Below, in pieces: positions 42,988 to 52,620 of a stretch of 64,000 bases of DNA. Under the pieces are notes generated by a model. It was not told the DNA's origin and did not search any database. It worked only from the letters and a program-made list of their open reading frames with translations. Made by a program: the position numbers and the translations under genes. The stretch's first letter is position 1; every line of letters starts with the position of its first letter. The DNA is from Arcticibacter pallidicorallinus (lineage in GTDB: Bacteria > Bacteroidota > Bacteroidia > Sphingobacteriales > Sphingobacteriaceae): contig NZ_PVTH01000003.1 in assembly GCF_003002875.1 (NCBI RefSeq), forward strand, positions 248,001-312,000. The letters run 5' to 3'.

Positions 42988-43989
42988 ATGGTGAAAAGGC
43001 TAATCTTTCTACTGTGCTTAACCTGCTCATTAAGTGCATTCTCTCAGGATAGTCAGACGGACACGACTGATTTAAGTGATTTGAGGCTATACCCATCCAA
43101 GAAACCGCTTCCGGTTAGAAGGCCAATCCTTCAGCTACGACCTGTCGAAATTGCGAATTCTCCGCTTGATCTGAAGGTAAACTATTGGCGGAACTGGGTT
43201 TCGTTCGGGGTCAATTTAAATCAGGCAGCGTTCAGCGACAACTGGAGCGGTGGGGGTGTTAACTCCATGGCTGTTGGTACGACCTTCAATTATAAGACTG
43301 ACTATACCAAGGGCGACAAGAATTACGTCTCTGAGGTGATATTCCAGTATGGTAAGATTAAGAATAAGGGGCAATTACAGCGCAAAACGAATGACCGTCT
43401 CTATTGGGATAATAAAATCTCGATGAAGCTCTCTAAGAACTGGAGCTTTTTCGGGTCATTAAACTTTGAATCGCAGTTTGACAGGGGCTTTTCCTACTAC
43501 AAGGAAAAAGACGAAGACGGCAATGAAATAGAAAGACAGCGTACTATTTCGCGCTTTATGTCTCCCGGCTATCTGACTGAGTCTTTAGGTTTTGAGTATA
43601 AGCCCAGTAAATACTACTGGCTACGTATAGGTACAGGTACTGCCAGGCAGACTTTTGTACTGGATAAGGATATTTATAGGAACATTCCTAAAAACTATGG
43701 GGTTGACACCGGCAAGGTTTTCAGAAACGAGCTGGCTTTCCAGTTGGTGAGTAACTTCGAGAAAGACATCATGCAAAACCTCTCGCTGAAGACCAGATAC
43801 GCGATGTTTGCCAACTATGAGAACCTGAGAAGCATTGACCAGCGTTTGGATGTAAGCCTCCTGGCCAAAGTAAACAGACTGATCAATGTAACAGTAAATG
43901 GAGTGATCCTTTACGATGACGACGCCAGCGGCAAAATCCAGGCAAGCCAGACACTGGCGTTGGGCTTACTTTATAAGTTCCCCCATTGA
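42988..43989 (+). CDS. DUF3078 outer-membrane beta-barrel protein
   Basis: 333 aa. Signal peptide to AFSQ, a Pro-rich linker, then WRNWVSFGVNLNQAAFSDNWSGGGVNS, the DUF3078 hallmark, and alternating beta strands to the end (LGLLYKFPH). Probably a small barrel in the outer membrane; no known ligand. Confidence 0.85.
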   Translation: MVKRLIFLLCLTCSLSAFSQDSQTDTTDLSDLRLYPSKKPLPVRRPILQLRPVEIANSPLDLKVNYWRNWVSFGVNLNQAAFSDNWSGGGVNSMAVGTTFNYKTDYTKGDKNYVSEVIFQYGKIKNKGQLQRKTNDRLYWDNKISMKLSKNWSFFGSLNFESQFDRGFSYYKEKDEDGNEIERQRTISRFMSPGYLTESLGFEYKPSKYYWLRIGTGTARQTFVLDKDIYRNIPKNYGVDTGKVFRNELAFQLVSNFEKDIMQNLSLKTRYAMFANYENLRSIDQRLDVSLLAKVNRLINVTVNGVILYDDDASGKIQASQTLALGLLYKFPH

Positions 43990-43995
43990 CGGGAC

Positions 43996-44028
43996 TTGTT
44001 ATCTTACTAAAAATAATACTTACCTTTG
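43996..44028 (+). promoter_or_regulatory. Promoter of ffh
   Basis: TTG (43996-43998), 22-bp spacer, TACCTTTG (44021-44028). Confidence 0.6.
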
Positions 44029-44055
44029 CAAGCTGTTTAAAAGCGGATTAACACC

Positions 44056-45396
44056 ATGTTTGAAAATTTACAGGATAAACTAGACAGAGCTTTTAAGGTA
44101 CTTAAAGGTCAGGGCTCAATTACGGAAATTAACGTGGCCGAAACCATGAAGGAGATTCGAAAAGCCCTTCTTGACGCCGACGTAAACTATAAAACTGCTA
44201 AGACTTTTACAGACGAGGTAAAGGTAAAAGCTTTGGGTCAAAATGTACTGACCTCTGTTTCCCCGGGACAGTTGCTTACCAAAATCATGAACGATGAGCT
44301 TGCTGAGCTCATGGGAGGAACAGCTACAGAGCTTAATTTAACAACAAACCCAACAGTCATATTAATCGCCGGCCTTAACGGTGCGGGTAAAACAACTTTC
44401 TCCGGAAAGCTTGCTAACTATCTGAAAACGCAAAAAGGCAGAAAGCCTTTGCTGGTTGCAGGTGACGTTTATCGTCCGGCGGCTATTACGCAGCTTCAGG
44501 TACTTGGGGAGCAAACGGGCATACCTGTTTATGCGAACCTGGAGTCGAAAGACCCCATTGCCATCGCTATGGAGGGTATCGCGGAAGCGAAGCGGAACGG
44601 CAACAATGTGGTTATTCTGGATACCGCTGGTCGCTTGGCCATTGATGAAGAGATGATGAACGAAATTGCGGCGGTAAAGGCCAACGCAAAGCCTGACGAA
44701 ATTCTCTTTGTTGTGGATGCGATGACCGGTCAGGATGCTGTAAACACAGCCAAGGCGTTTAATGACCGTCTTGACTTTACCGGTGTGGTGCTAACCAAAC
44801 TGGATGGTGATACGCGTGGCGGTGCTGCCCTGTCTATTAAGTCGGTGGTTAACAAACCCATCAAATTCATCGGTACCGGTGAAAAGATGGAGGCTCTGGA
44901 TGTTTTCTATCCGGATAGGATGGCTTCCAGAATCCTTGGAATGGGTGACGTCGTGTCGCTAGTTGAGCGTGCGCAACAGCAGTTTGATGAAAAGCAGTCT
45001 GCAGAACTTCAGAAAAAGATTCGTAAGAACAAGTTTGACTTCAATGACTTTATCGGACAGATCCAGCAGATTAAGAAGATGGGTAACATGAAAGATCTGA
45101 TGGGGATGATTCCGGGCGTTGGAAAGGCTGTTAAAGATATAGACATCGACGACAACGCATTCAAACCTATTGAGGCGATCATTCAGTCGATGACTCCGTT
45201 TGAGCGGGAGAACCCGGATTCAATTAATCAAAGTCGCAGAGCGCGTATTGCAAGTGGATCAGGCACATCCTTGCAGGAAGTAAACAAGCTGATTAAGCAA
45301 TTTGACGATATGCGTAAGGTGATGAAGCAATTCAGTAACCCGGCAGCTATGTCAAAAATGATGAAGGGCATGCCTAAAATGCCTTTCGGAAAATAA
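44056..45396 (+). CDS. ffh: Signal recognition particle GTPase Ffh
   Basis: 446 aa. N domain, then G domain with GLNGAGKTTFSGKLA, DTAGRLAID, TKLDGDTRGGAA; the C-terminal M domain is Met-rich (MGNMKDLMGMIPGVG) and ends MSKMMKGMPKMPFGK. Targets membrane proteins co-translationally. No SRP RNA gene is recognised in this window. Confidence 0.96.
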   Translation: MFENLQDKLDRAFKVLKGQGSITEINVAETMKEIRKALLDADVNYKTAKTFTDEVKVKALGQNVLTSVSPGQLLTKIMNDELAELMGGTATELNLTTNPTVILIAGLNGAGKTTFSGKLANYLKTQKGRKPLLVAGDVYRPAAITQLQVLGEQTGIPVYANLESKDPIAIAMEGIAEAKRNGNNVVILDTAGRLAIDEEMMNEIAAVKANAKPDEILFVVDAMTGQDAVNTAKAFNDRLDFTGVVLTKLDGDTRGGAALSIKSVVNKPIKFIGTGEKMEALDVFYPDRMASRILGMGDVVSLVERAQQQFDEKQSAELQKKIRKNKFDFNDFIGQIQQIKKMGNMKDLMGMIPGVGKAVKDIDIDDNAFKPIEAIIQSMTPFERENPDSINQSRRARIASGSGTSLQEVNKLIKQFDDMRKVMKQFSNPAAMSKMMKGMPKMPFGK

Positions 45397-45403
45397 AGTA
45401 ATT

Positions 45404-45447
45404 AAATGGACGTCCATGCTTAATGTCATAGACGTCCATTTTTCTTT
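45404..45447. terminator. Terminator between ffh and murF
   Basis: AAATGGACGTC/GACGTCCATTT stem (45404-45414, 45431-45441) with 16-nt loop, then TTCTTTT; usable from either side. Confidence 0.85.
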
Positions 45448-45448
45448 T

Positions 45449-46747
45449 CTACAAAAGCGGAAGCAAGGTCTCCAGCTTCATTCCACGCGAACCCTTTAGC
45501 AGAATCGTCGATCCGCTCACAGGACGACTTTTTATTCCCTCAACAGCACTCTGTATATCGGCGTAAAAATCAGCGTTCCGGCTATGCTTTGAAGCAGAAA
45601 AAGCTTTACCGATAAATATATTGCGGTCTGCGTTGATTTCCATCGCGCAATCGACGATGCGCTGATGCTCTTGTTCAGACTCTTCCCCAAGTTCAAACAT
45701 ATCGCCCAAAATAAGCGTCTTATGGTTTGCAGTAATTGCAGCCAGATTATCGATAGCCACCTGCATACTGCTGGGATTAGCATTGTAATAGTCGCATATC
45801 AAGGTATTGGAGGATGTTCGGATCACCTGAGACCGGTTATTTCCCGGAACATAGGAAGATATTCCTGTATGAACCTGCTCTTCGCTCAGGTCAAAATGAA
45901 AACCTACCGCTACGGCTGCCAGAATATTCTCCAGATTATAGCTACCCGTCAGGTTGGTACCGAGTTCTCCGAATGCTTCGGCAGATTTCCATAGGATGGT
46001 CAGCAGTGGATCGTTGGAGACGATTGAGCCTGAAATATCATTCAGTTCATTTTCTCCGTAAGTCACACGCTTCGTTATTCCCTTTGAGCTGTATAATTCA
46101 TGTAAGATAGGGTTGTCGTCGTTGACGAAGATGGTACCACCTGTTTCTTTCATAAAGTCGTAAAGCTCCGCCTTCGCTACTTTGACTCCTTCGAATCCGC
46201 CAAAGCCCTCAAGATGCGCTTTGCCTATATTTGTAATTAAGCCGTAGTTAGGTTTTGCTATGGCGCAAAGAGCGGCGATCTCCCTCTTGTGATTGGCGCC
46301 CATCTCGACGATAGCCATCTCTACATCTGGCTGGATAGCAAGCAAGGTCAAGGGGACACCGATGTGATTATTCAAGTTCCCCTGTGTACAATAGGTAAAA
46401 TATTTTTCGGCCAGGACAGCGTTCAGTAATTCCTTCGTCGTCGTTTTTCCGTTAGTGCCTGTGATGCCGATCACCGGAATCTTAAGCTGGTCGCGATGAT
46501 AGGCAGCGAGCAGCTGAAGAGTTTCCAGCACATGGGGAACCAGAATACAACGGTCATTATCTGCGTATTTCGGGTCATCAACCACCGAGAATGCCGCTCC
46601 TTTCTCCAGGGCGGTGAGGGCGAACTCGTTTCCGTCGAAGCTCTCGCCTCTCAGGGCAAAGAAGATGCTTGCCGGCAGAATATTTCGTGTGTCAGTTGTT
46701 ACTTTTCTGCTTTGCGTGTACAGCCTGTATAATTCCTCTATCTTCAT
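45449..46747 (-). CDS. murF: UDP-MurNAc-tripeptide--D-Ala-D-Ala ligase
   Basis: 432 aa from ATG 46747 (MKIEELYRLY). Mur ligase P-loop GITGTNGKTTTKELL, NNHIGVPLTLL, EMGANHKREI, and a C-terminal ligase domain with LILGDMFELG and ILLKGSRGMKLE. Last cytoplasmic step of the peptidoglycan stem peptide. Confidence 0.94.
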   Translation of the reverse strand: MKIEELYRLYTQSRKVTTDTRNILPASIFFALRGESFDGNEFALTALEKGAAFSVVDDPKYADNDRCILVPHVLETLQLLAAYHRDQLKIPVIGITGTNGKTTTKELLNAVLAEKYFTYCTQGNLNNHIGVPLTLLAIQPDVEMAIVEMGANHKREIAALCAIAKPNYGLITNIGKAHLEGFGGFEGVKVAKAELYDFMKETGGTIFVNDDNPILHELYSSKGITKRVTYGENELNDISGSIVSNDPLLTILWKSAEAFGELGTNLTGSYNLENILAAVAVGFHFDLSEEQVHTGISSYVPGNNRSQVIRTSSNTLICDYYNANPSSMQVAIDNLAAITANHKTLILGDMFELGEESEQEHQRIVDCAMEINADRNIFIGKAFSASKHSRNADFYADIQSAVEGIKSRPVSGSTILLKGSRGMKLETLLPLL

Positions 46748-46814
46748 CTTCAAACTTTGATACAATTATAACATGAAATTGGGAGAGGAATTGACATGAT
46801 TGAAACTTTCGACA

Positions 46815-46843
46815 CAAAAAAAACCGGACTAGCCGGTTTTTTT
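46815..46843. terminator. Terminator between murF start and the 46869 gene
   Basis: AAAACCGG/CCGGTTTT stem with ACTAG loop, A-run and T-run; placed to end the minus-strand gene at 46869. Confidence 0.85.
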
Positions 46844-46868
46844 ATATTCATCAATAGGGTAGGTATTT

Positions 46869-47363
46869 TTAAAGGCTCTTCACATAAGATACATCTCCGT
46901 CTGGAGTAACCTTCACCAGTACATTCTCTGTATCATTTTTCAGATTCACAAAATACACGGTATTGTAGTATCTTTTTCCGGTTAGCATTTGCAGATGAGC
47001 ATCAGGCTCGCCATCAAAGTCATAACGAACAACTTCGTTTACTTTGTAATCCCCGTATAATTTAACTAGTCTCTTTTTACCAACTGAAGGAATTTTGTTT
47101 GCTGTCACATACTGAGTTGTGGCGATATATTCTCCGTTTCTGTCAAAAAAAGCAGACATTGCCTGTCCGTCAAGAGTGAATACCGCTTTCTGGAAGTTGC
47201 TTGTAACAACCCACTTCACGTCTTCAGCAGCAAAATATTTGTTTAAAAAGTTGTTTTCAGCGAAATAAGATACTTCAGCATCCTTTCCGTCATTCTTATC
47301 AGCCGCGAAACTTTTAGCAGATAGAACAGTGATTAAGCAGGCCAGGAATAAAATCTTTTTCAT
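46869..47363 (-). CDS. Secreted protein of unknown function
   Basis: 164 aa from ATG 47363 (MKKILFLACLITVLSAKSFA), a standard signal peptide. The mature part has a PepSY-like alpha/beta look (VKWVVTSNFQKAVFTLDGQAM, then TPDGDVSYVKSL) but no motif I can name. Flanked by its own promoter and terminator. Confidence 0.75.
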   Translation of the reverse strand: MKKILFLACLITVLSAKSFAADKNDGKDAEVSYFAENNFLNKYFAAEDVKWVVTSNFQKAVFTLDGQAMSAFFDRNGEYIATTQYVTANKIPSVGKKRLVKLYGDYKVNEVVRYDFDGEPDAHLQMLTGKRYYNTVYFVNLKNDTENVLVKVTPDGDVSYVKSL

Positions 47364-47386
47364 AATGTTTGTTTTTATTTTCATAA

Positions 47387-47417
47387 CAAAAGTAGCTAAG
47401 ATTTACACACTTTCCAA
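47387..47417 (-). promoter_or_regulatory. Promoter of the 46869-47363 gene
   Basis: Minus strand TTG (47417-47415), 20-bp spacer, TACTTTTG (47394-47387). Confidence 0.65.
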
Positions 47418-47631
47418 GTAAATTGTTTTTTTTATAAGATTTTCATAATAAAAGCGCTTATTTATTGAATTTTTAAAAAACGTACAGCGCAAACGTAAGG
47501 CATTTAAGAGTTTCTTAAAACGAGTTTGTCTTGGATACCAGAAGCTAGCCGCGCGATGAAATAAATTCGAGTTCGGAAACCTAATTTCATAACGTTTGTT
47601 AAAACATCTCATAAACATCTGAAATACAGCT

Positions 47632-47877
47632 ATGAAAACGAAAATCTTAATGTTAACGCTCGCTGCCGGACTGGGTCTGACAGCATGTTCCGCCAGTCGG
47701 GAATCACAATCTAATTCTGACAGCGCGATGGTGGATTCCACCGGTGCCGAAACTACCGATCCCGGAATGACCGATACTTCCACCACACCAGGAACTACCA
47801 CTCCCGACGCAGGAACACCAGGCACAACTACCCCCGGCACATCTCCTGATACTGCTGCGACAACGTCTCCCATGTAA
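47632..47877 (+). CDS. Thr/Pro-rich small lipoprotein
   Basis: 81 aa. Lipobox LTAC (Cys19), followed entirely by low-complexity Ser/Thr/Pro/Asp sequence with TPGTTTP-like repeats. Likely a disordered, possibly O-glycosylated surface or periplasmic lipoprotein. The complementary strand also stays open, an effect of the repeats. Confidence 0.75.
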   Translation: MKTKILMLTLAAGLGLTACSASRESQSNSDSAMVDSTGAETTDPGMTDTSTTPGTTTPDAGTPGTTTPGTSPDTAATTSPM

Positions 47878-47881
47878 ATAG

Positions 47882-47909
47882 AGAGCGGTCTGCGAACCCA
47901 GACCGCTCT
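47882..47909 (+). terminator. Terminator after the Thr/Pro lipoprotein
   Basis: AGAGCGGTCTG/CAGACCGCTCT (47882-47892, 47899-47909), 6-nt loop, then TTCATTTT. Confidence 0.88.
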
Positions 47910-47985
47910 TTCATTTTCGAATTCTTATAAAACAATTAAGAAATATTAATATTTGTAGTTCAGATACACACCAAATATTAATACT

Positions 47986-49743
47986 ATGAGAGCCATACGG
48001 CCCCGCCTTTTTATATTCTTTACCATCCTTCTGACTAGCTACAGTCTTTCCGCTCAACACAAAAAGCCATTTTACGAAGCCGACGCCGATAAAGACAGAT
48101 GGGTAGACTCCGTATTTAACAAGCTAAATAAAAGAGAGAAAGTAGCGCAGATGTTCTTTGTCAGGGCACATACCGATAAAGGCAAGGCGTACGAAGATTT
48201 GGTTGAGAAGATGATCAGGAGGGGTAAAGTCGGAGGGTTGGTATTTTTCCAGGGAGGACCGGGAAGGCAGGCTGCTCTCACTAACCGGTATCAGTCGGTA
48301 TCATCAGTTCCCTTGCTAATCGCTATGGATGCAGAATGGGGAGTGGCTATGCGCCTTGACAGCACTATCGCTTATCCCTATCAAATGACACTGGGGGCGA
48401 TACAAGATACCAGCCTGATCTATCAAATGGGCAGGGAGATAGGAAGAGATTTCAGGGCGCTGGGAATGCACCTGAACTTTGCACCCGTAGTCGACATCAA
48501 CAACAATCCTGCGAATCCCGTGATCGGATATCGGTCATTTGGCGACAATAAGTATAACGTAGCGACGAAAAGCCTTGCTTACATGCAAGGACTTCAGGAT
48601 GAGGGAATATTGGTAAGTATAAAACACTTTCCCGGACACGGTGATACCAACGTAGACTCTCATCATGACCTCCCCCAGCTTAAGTTCAGCAAAGAGCGCC
48701 TCGACTCGCTCGAATTATATCCCTTTAAGCAGCTCATCGACAAAGGAGCTTCAGGTGTGATGATCGCCCACATGAACATCCCTTCGCTTGATGCGACAAA
48801 GAATCTCCCGTCTACACTTTCTGAACCAATAGTAAAAGGCTTACTGAAGAAAGAGCTCGGTTTCCGCGGCCTCGCTATTACCGATGCGATGGAAATGAAA
48901 GGAGTGGTAAAGTTTTTTCCTGACGGCGAAGCAGATGTAAGAGCAGTTATTGCAGGAAATGATGTCATTGAGCTATCAGAGAATACGAAACGGGCAATTA
49001 AGCTTGTTAAGAAAGCCATAAGGCAGGGAAGAATAGAGATTCAGCAGATTGATACAAGCGTACGGAAGATCCTCGAGGCAAAATACTGGGCAGGACTAAG
49101 CATCGTTAGACCTCTTTCTACAGAGCATATTTCAGCCGCCGTGATGCGCCCGGAATCATCCAGCCTCGTGCAGCGACTAACTGATGCATCAACAACTGTA
49201 TTAAAAAGCGACAGTCTGATAAAGACCCTTGACCTTTCTAAGAAAACCGCGATTATCAGTCTGGGTACAACAGAGGTTTCAACTTTTCAGAGGGAGTTAA
49301 AGTCGAGAATTCCGAACTCTACAAACTTTCTTATGTCCAAGATAGGATCTGCCACGGATATTAGAGCAATGCTGCGTGAAGTAGCGAAGTTCGATCAGGT
49401 AATCATGGCTATCCATGATTACCGTAAACGCCCTCAGAGCTCGCTTGATTATAACACCCAGCTAAAAATATTCATAGCTGAGCTTTCTAAGTTGAATACC
49501 ATTACCTGTGTATTTGCAAATCCTTACACCATTGCGGGCTTACCGGGAATCGAGTCAAGTAAGAGCATCATCGTTAATTATGAGAACAGCCCCCAAGCAC
49601 AGCGGTCTGCCGCAAAGGTAGTAACGGGCCAGATGCCTGCAATGGGCAAACTTCCAGTGAGTATTAACACATTCTTCAGAAACGGGGATGGAATTAATTA
49701 TTTCCCGGAGCCAAAGCCAGTGCTCGGACAAGTGAACTACTAG
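47986..49743 (+). CDS. Glycoside hydrolase family 3, NagZ-like
   Basis: 585 aa. Signal peptide to LSAQ; GH3 domain about 40-370 with LNFAPVVDINNNP, the NagZ loop KHFPGHGDTNVDSHHD and catalytic Asp in AITDAMEMKG; a C-terminal GH3_C-like domain follows. Predicted exported beta-N-acetylhexosaminidase. It lacks the C-terminal beta-lactamase-like domain of larger Bacteroidota relatives. The stop overlaps the convergent receptor gene in CTAG. Confidence 0.9.
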   Translation: MRAIRPRLFIFFTILLTSYSLSAQHKKPFYEADADKDRWVDSVFNKLNKREKVAQMFFVRAHTDKGKAYEDLVEKMIRRGKVGGLVFFQGGPGRQAALTNRYQSVSSVPLLIAMDAEWGVAMRLDSTIAYPYQMTLGAIQDTSLIYQMGREIGRDFRALGMHLNFAPVVDINNNPANPVIGYRSFGDNKYNVATKSLAYMQGLQDEGILVSIKHFPGHGDTNVDSHHDLPQLKFSKERLDSLELYPFKQLIDKGASGVMIAHMNIPSLDATKNLPSTLSEPIVKGLLKKELGFRGLAITDAMEMKGVVKFFPDGEADVRAVIAGNDVIELSENTKRAIKLVKKAIRQGRIEIQQIDTSVRKILEAKYWAGLSIVRPLSTEHISAAVMRPESSSLVQRLTDASTTVLKSDSLIKTLDLSKKTAIISLGTTEVSTFQRELKSRIPNSTNFLMSKIGSATDIRAMLREVAKFDQVIMAIHDYRKRPQSSLDYNTQLKIFIAELSKLNTITCVFANPYTIAGLPGIESSKSIIVNYENSPQAQRSAAKVVTGQMPAMGKLPVSINTFFRNGDGINYFPEPKPVLGQVNY

Positions 49744-52547
49744 AAGCCTCGTCCGCCCGGAGGGCCACCGCCCCCGGGTCTGAAGCCCCCTTCGCGTCTT
49801 TCTCCGCCCCCTCTGCTATCGTTGTTTTGCGTTCTACCAGCAAACTTGTTAAACCGGTAAGAAAACGTCAGCAGGAAATAGCGAGTCAGGAGGTTCGTGT
49901 TGCTGGATGAGTATCCATTGTCTCCCTGGCTAAAAGTTACTCCAGCCGCCTGATTCAGCAGGTCATATCCCTGTAACCTCAGTCCGCCTTTTCTGTTGAA
50001 GAGTTGCTTTTCCAGATAACTATTGATAACAAGAGGATTGGTATTAACCCGACCAAAGCCACTGTTTATATTCTTGCTGCCATCAAAACCAATGATCCAG
50101 GTTTTGAGAAAATAGATCTTAGCATTAAGGTCGAGTGACACAGTCGAATTTTTGGCGTCTATGCTATTGGGGAGTGAATAATTAACAAATCCATATCTGT
50201 AGTTAACTCCTGGCGTAATATCAATATTCTCGTTAGGGTTGATCTGAATTCTGGCCATTTGAGAGAATGTCCAGTTCTTGCCTATGTTCTTTTCGTTATC
50301 TACATAAGAAATATCATTGGTATAATTCACCGAGCCTCCCAGCTGCAGACGATATTTTCGGTCCTTGAAAGGTTTGGACCACCGGTAGTATCCGTTTGAT
50401 GTATAATATCCATCTTCATTAAGAAATCTTCTTTCCTGAATGAGGTTGTAGGTAGTGTCGCTGCCCTTTATAACGGGCTGGCGTACGCGTATCGTATTAT
50501 TGATAATTCGGTCGCTTACAAGGTTGCCCCTCAGTCCCGCACTAAAATAGGATCCGGTTTCCGCGCTGGTATTGTTATATTCAATATTCAGGCTTTGGTT
50601 CAACGAAGACTTCAAGTTGGGATTACCGATAACGGGACTCTGCGGGTTGCTCAGATCGACTACCGGTTGGATTTGCTCGAAGCTTGGTTCACTGCTTGCC
50701 CCTGAGTAATTAATTCTAAGAGAAACCGTTTTTGCAAAATTATAAGAAAAACGTACGCTAGGAAAGAAATTGAATCCATCTTTCCCGGCACGAACATTAT
50801 TTGTCTCTGAATAGCCTTTTAATGACGTAGGCTGAGCCGCGAGTCCGATGGAGAAGTTATAGAGTTTATCTCTGTCATACCGGTAACTCAGGCCAAAACG
50901 ATTCGTAGTGAAGGAATAATCAAAAACATTACTAAGCGAGTCTGATCTTAGATAACCACCAGCACCCTCCAAATTCGTGATCCTGCTGTTGTCGTACTCG
51001 CTTCGGCTCAAGGCATAAGAAAAATCCAGGCGAGAGTAAACACCCAAAGGTTCACTGTATGTTACATTCAACTCATTATTGAACCGCTCGTTATCTGTAT
51101 ATATTAGTCTATTGGACGCGGAGTCTGCTACAAATATTCCACCAGTATCATAGAACTCAAAAGCGTCTGCAACGTTTTGGTCATTCTGGTTGTACGACTT
51201 GTTAAACGAATAGTTCAAAGAGAAATTTCGCCCAGGTTTTAAGAACCGTTTGTTGTAAAGAATATCCGCACCGAATGCAGGAGAGCTGGCATCACTGCTT
51301 GAAATGGTATTTTGATTTTGCCTAACTAGCTCCGTTATCTGCCTTGCGCTAAGATTATCTGATTTACTGGAACTCAGGTTAAGAGAAGGTGCTATTTTAA
51401 GAAAGTTAAGTGAATCAATTTTATACTCGAGGTTTAAATTGAGTCCCTGATTAACATTGTCGCGTTCAGAACGGCTGTTTTGAATGGTGAGTATCTCCCG
51501 GCCTCCTGTGATTGTTTCAGATATTCTATCAGTAATGGCATTATTATTAGAGGCTGAAACACGGTAACTGCCGAAAACGGTAATCTTTTTGGAAAGATCT
51601 TTCCTGTAATCAAAGCCACCGGCTTGCGTATTCGTGATGCCACCGCTATTGCCGCCACGACCACCGCCTGCCCCTCTGAAGCGGCCACCCCGCTGATTCC
51701 CTCCACCCGCAAAATCGAACAGGTTAGCATTGGTGTTATTGAGGTTAAACATGAATGATACCTGTTCATCATTGTTCATAATCCGGCCCATACCAGATGC
51801 AATATAACGACTATCATTTCCACCGCCGGCAACGCCATTGGCTATCACTCCCTTATTCTTGCTTGGACTGATAGTAATGTTGAGGATCTTATCAGGATCT
51901 CCGGTGCGAATACCACTTGCATTCGCTTGGTCACCGTAGTCGTCTACTAGCTGTATGTTTTCTATGATTTCAGCAGGCAGATTCCGCGTTGCAGTTTTCA
52001 GATCACCATCGAAAAAGTCCTTACCGTTTACCCTCACCCTCGTTACACTCTTTCCCTGCGTGGTTACGTTACCGTCCTTGTCGACTTCAATGCCGGGAAG
52101 CTTCTTTAAAACGTCCTCTACAACGGAGTTTTCTCTAACGGGAAAATCGCTGGCCCTGTATTCTATCGTATCTTCTTTCACCGTGATCGGCAAAGCACCG
52201 GATACAAGCACCTCATTTAGCAGGTTACTTTGGGTTTTAAGCGTAATAACTTTCAGCTTAAGAGGTGTAGTGCCCTCCGGAAAAAGAAAGCGCTGATTAA
52301 AACTCTTGTAACCAAGACTACTAACACTGATCAGGAACTGCGAAGACCGAACGTTTTTGAAAGCATATTTCCCATCGATATCGGTACGTGTGAACAGCGT
52401 ATCGCCGGATGATGTCAGTTTGACTGTTGCAGCTATGACACTGGTGCCTGTAGAATCGAGTACAACACCGGAAACGTCGCGCGCACTCTGCGCATACAGG
52501 ACAGAACTAAAGAGAGTGATTAAAAAGAAAAATAAAACAGGTTTCAT
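49740..52547 (-). CDS. Outer-membrane receptor, CarboxypepD_reg + OMP_b-brl_3 (TonB-receptor-like)
   Basis: 935 aa from ATG 52547 (MKPVLFFFLITLFSSVLYAQ signal). CarboxypepD_reg domain (VSGVVLDSTGTSVIAATVKL), plug-like domain (VVEDVLKKLPGIEVDKDGNV, GKDFFDGD), long beta-barrel, and a disordered Gly/Arg tail (GGGGPPGGRGF). No clear C-terminal phenylalanine barrel signature beyond the last Phe. The upstream open frame (110 codons) is dismissed. No SusD partner adjacent; substrate unknown. Confidence 0.88.
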   Translation of the reverse strand: MKPVLFFFLITLFSSVLYAQSARDVSGVVLDSTGTSVIAATVKLTSSGDTLFTRTDIDGKYAFKNVRSSQFLISVSSLGYKSFNQRFLFPEGTTPLKLKVITLKTQSNLLNEVLVSGALPITVKEDTIEYRASDFPVRENSVVEDVLKKLPGIEVDKDGNVTTQGKSVTRVRVNGKDFFDGDLKTATRNLPAEIIENIQLVDDYGDQANASGIRTGDPDKILNITISPSKNKGVIANGVAGGGNDSRYIASGMGRIMNNDEQVSFMFNLNNTNANLFDFAGGGNQRGGRFRGAGGGRGGNSGGITNTQAGGFDYRKDLSKKITVFGSYRVSASNNNAITDRISETITGGREILTIQNSRSERDNVNQGLNLNLEYKIDSLNFLKIAPSLNLSSSKSDNLSARQITELVRQNQNTISSSDASSPAFGADILYNKRFLKPGRNFSLNYSFNKSYNQNDQNVADAFEFYDTGGIFVADSASNRLIYTDNERFNNELNVTYSEPLGVYSRLDFSYALSRSEYDNSRITNLEGAGGYLRSDSLSNVFDYSFTTNRFGLSYRYDRDKLYNFSIGLAAQPTSLKGYSETNNVRAGKDGFNFFPSVRFSYNFAKTVSLRINYSGASSEPSFEQIQPVVDLSNPQSPVIGNPNLKSSLNQSLNIEYNNTSAETGSYFSAGLRGNLVSDRIINNTIRVRQPVIKGSDTTYNLIQERRFLNEDGYYTSNGYYRWSKPFKDRKYRLQLGGSVNYTNDISYVDNEKNIGKNWTFSQMARIQINPNENIDITPGVNYRYGFVNYSLPNSIDAKNSTVSLDLNAKIYFLKTWIIGFDGSKNINSGFGRVNTNPLVINSYLEKQLFNRKGGLRLQGYDLLNQAAGVTFSQGDNGYSSSNTNLLTRYFLLTFSYRFNKFAGRTQNNDSRGGGERREGGFRPGGGGPPGGRGF

Positions 52548-52620
52548 TGAGCTTAAATGAGGGGTATATAATTGCAACCCTTTTAAGACTCCATGAAACC
52601 CCGGAGGTTTAATCACCAAT

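Noticed and set aside
47403-47873. 156-aa minus-strand ORF opposite the Thr/Pro-rich lipoprotein
   Set aside because: Its Val/Pro/Gly-rich start is the complement of low-complexity repeats; the plus-strand gene has a signal peptide, lipobox and terminator.
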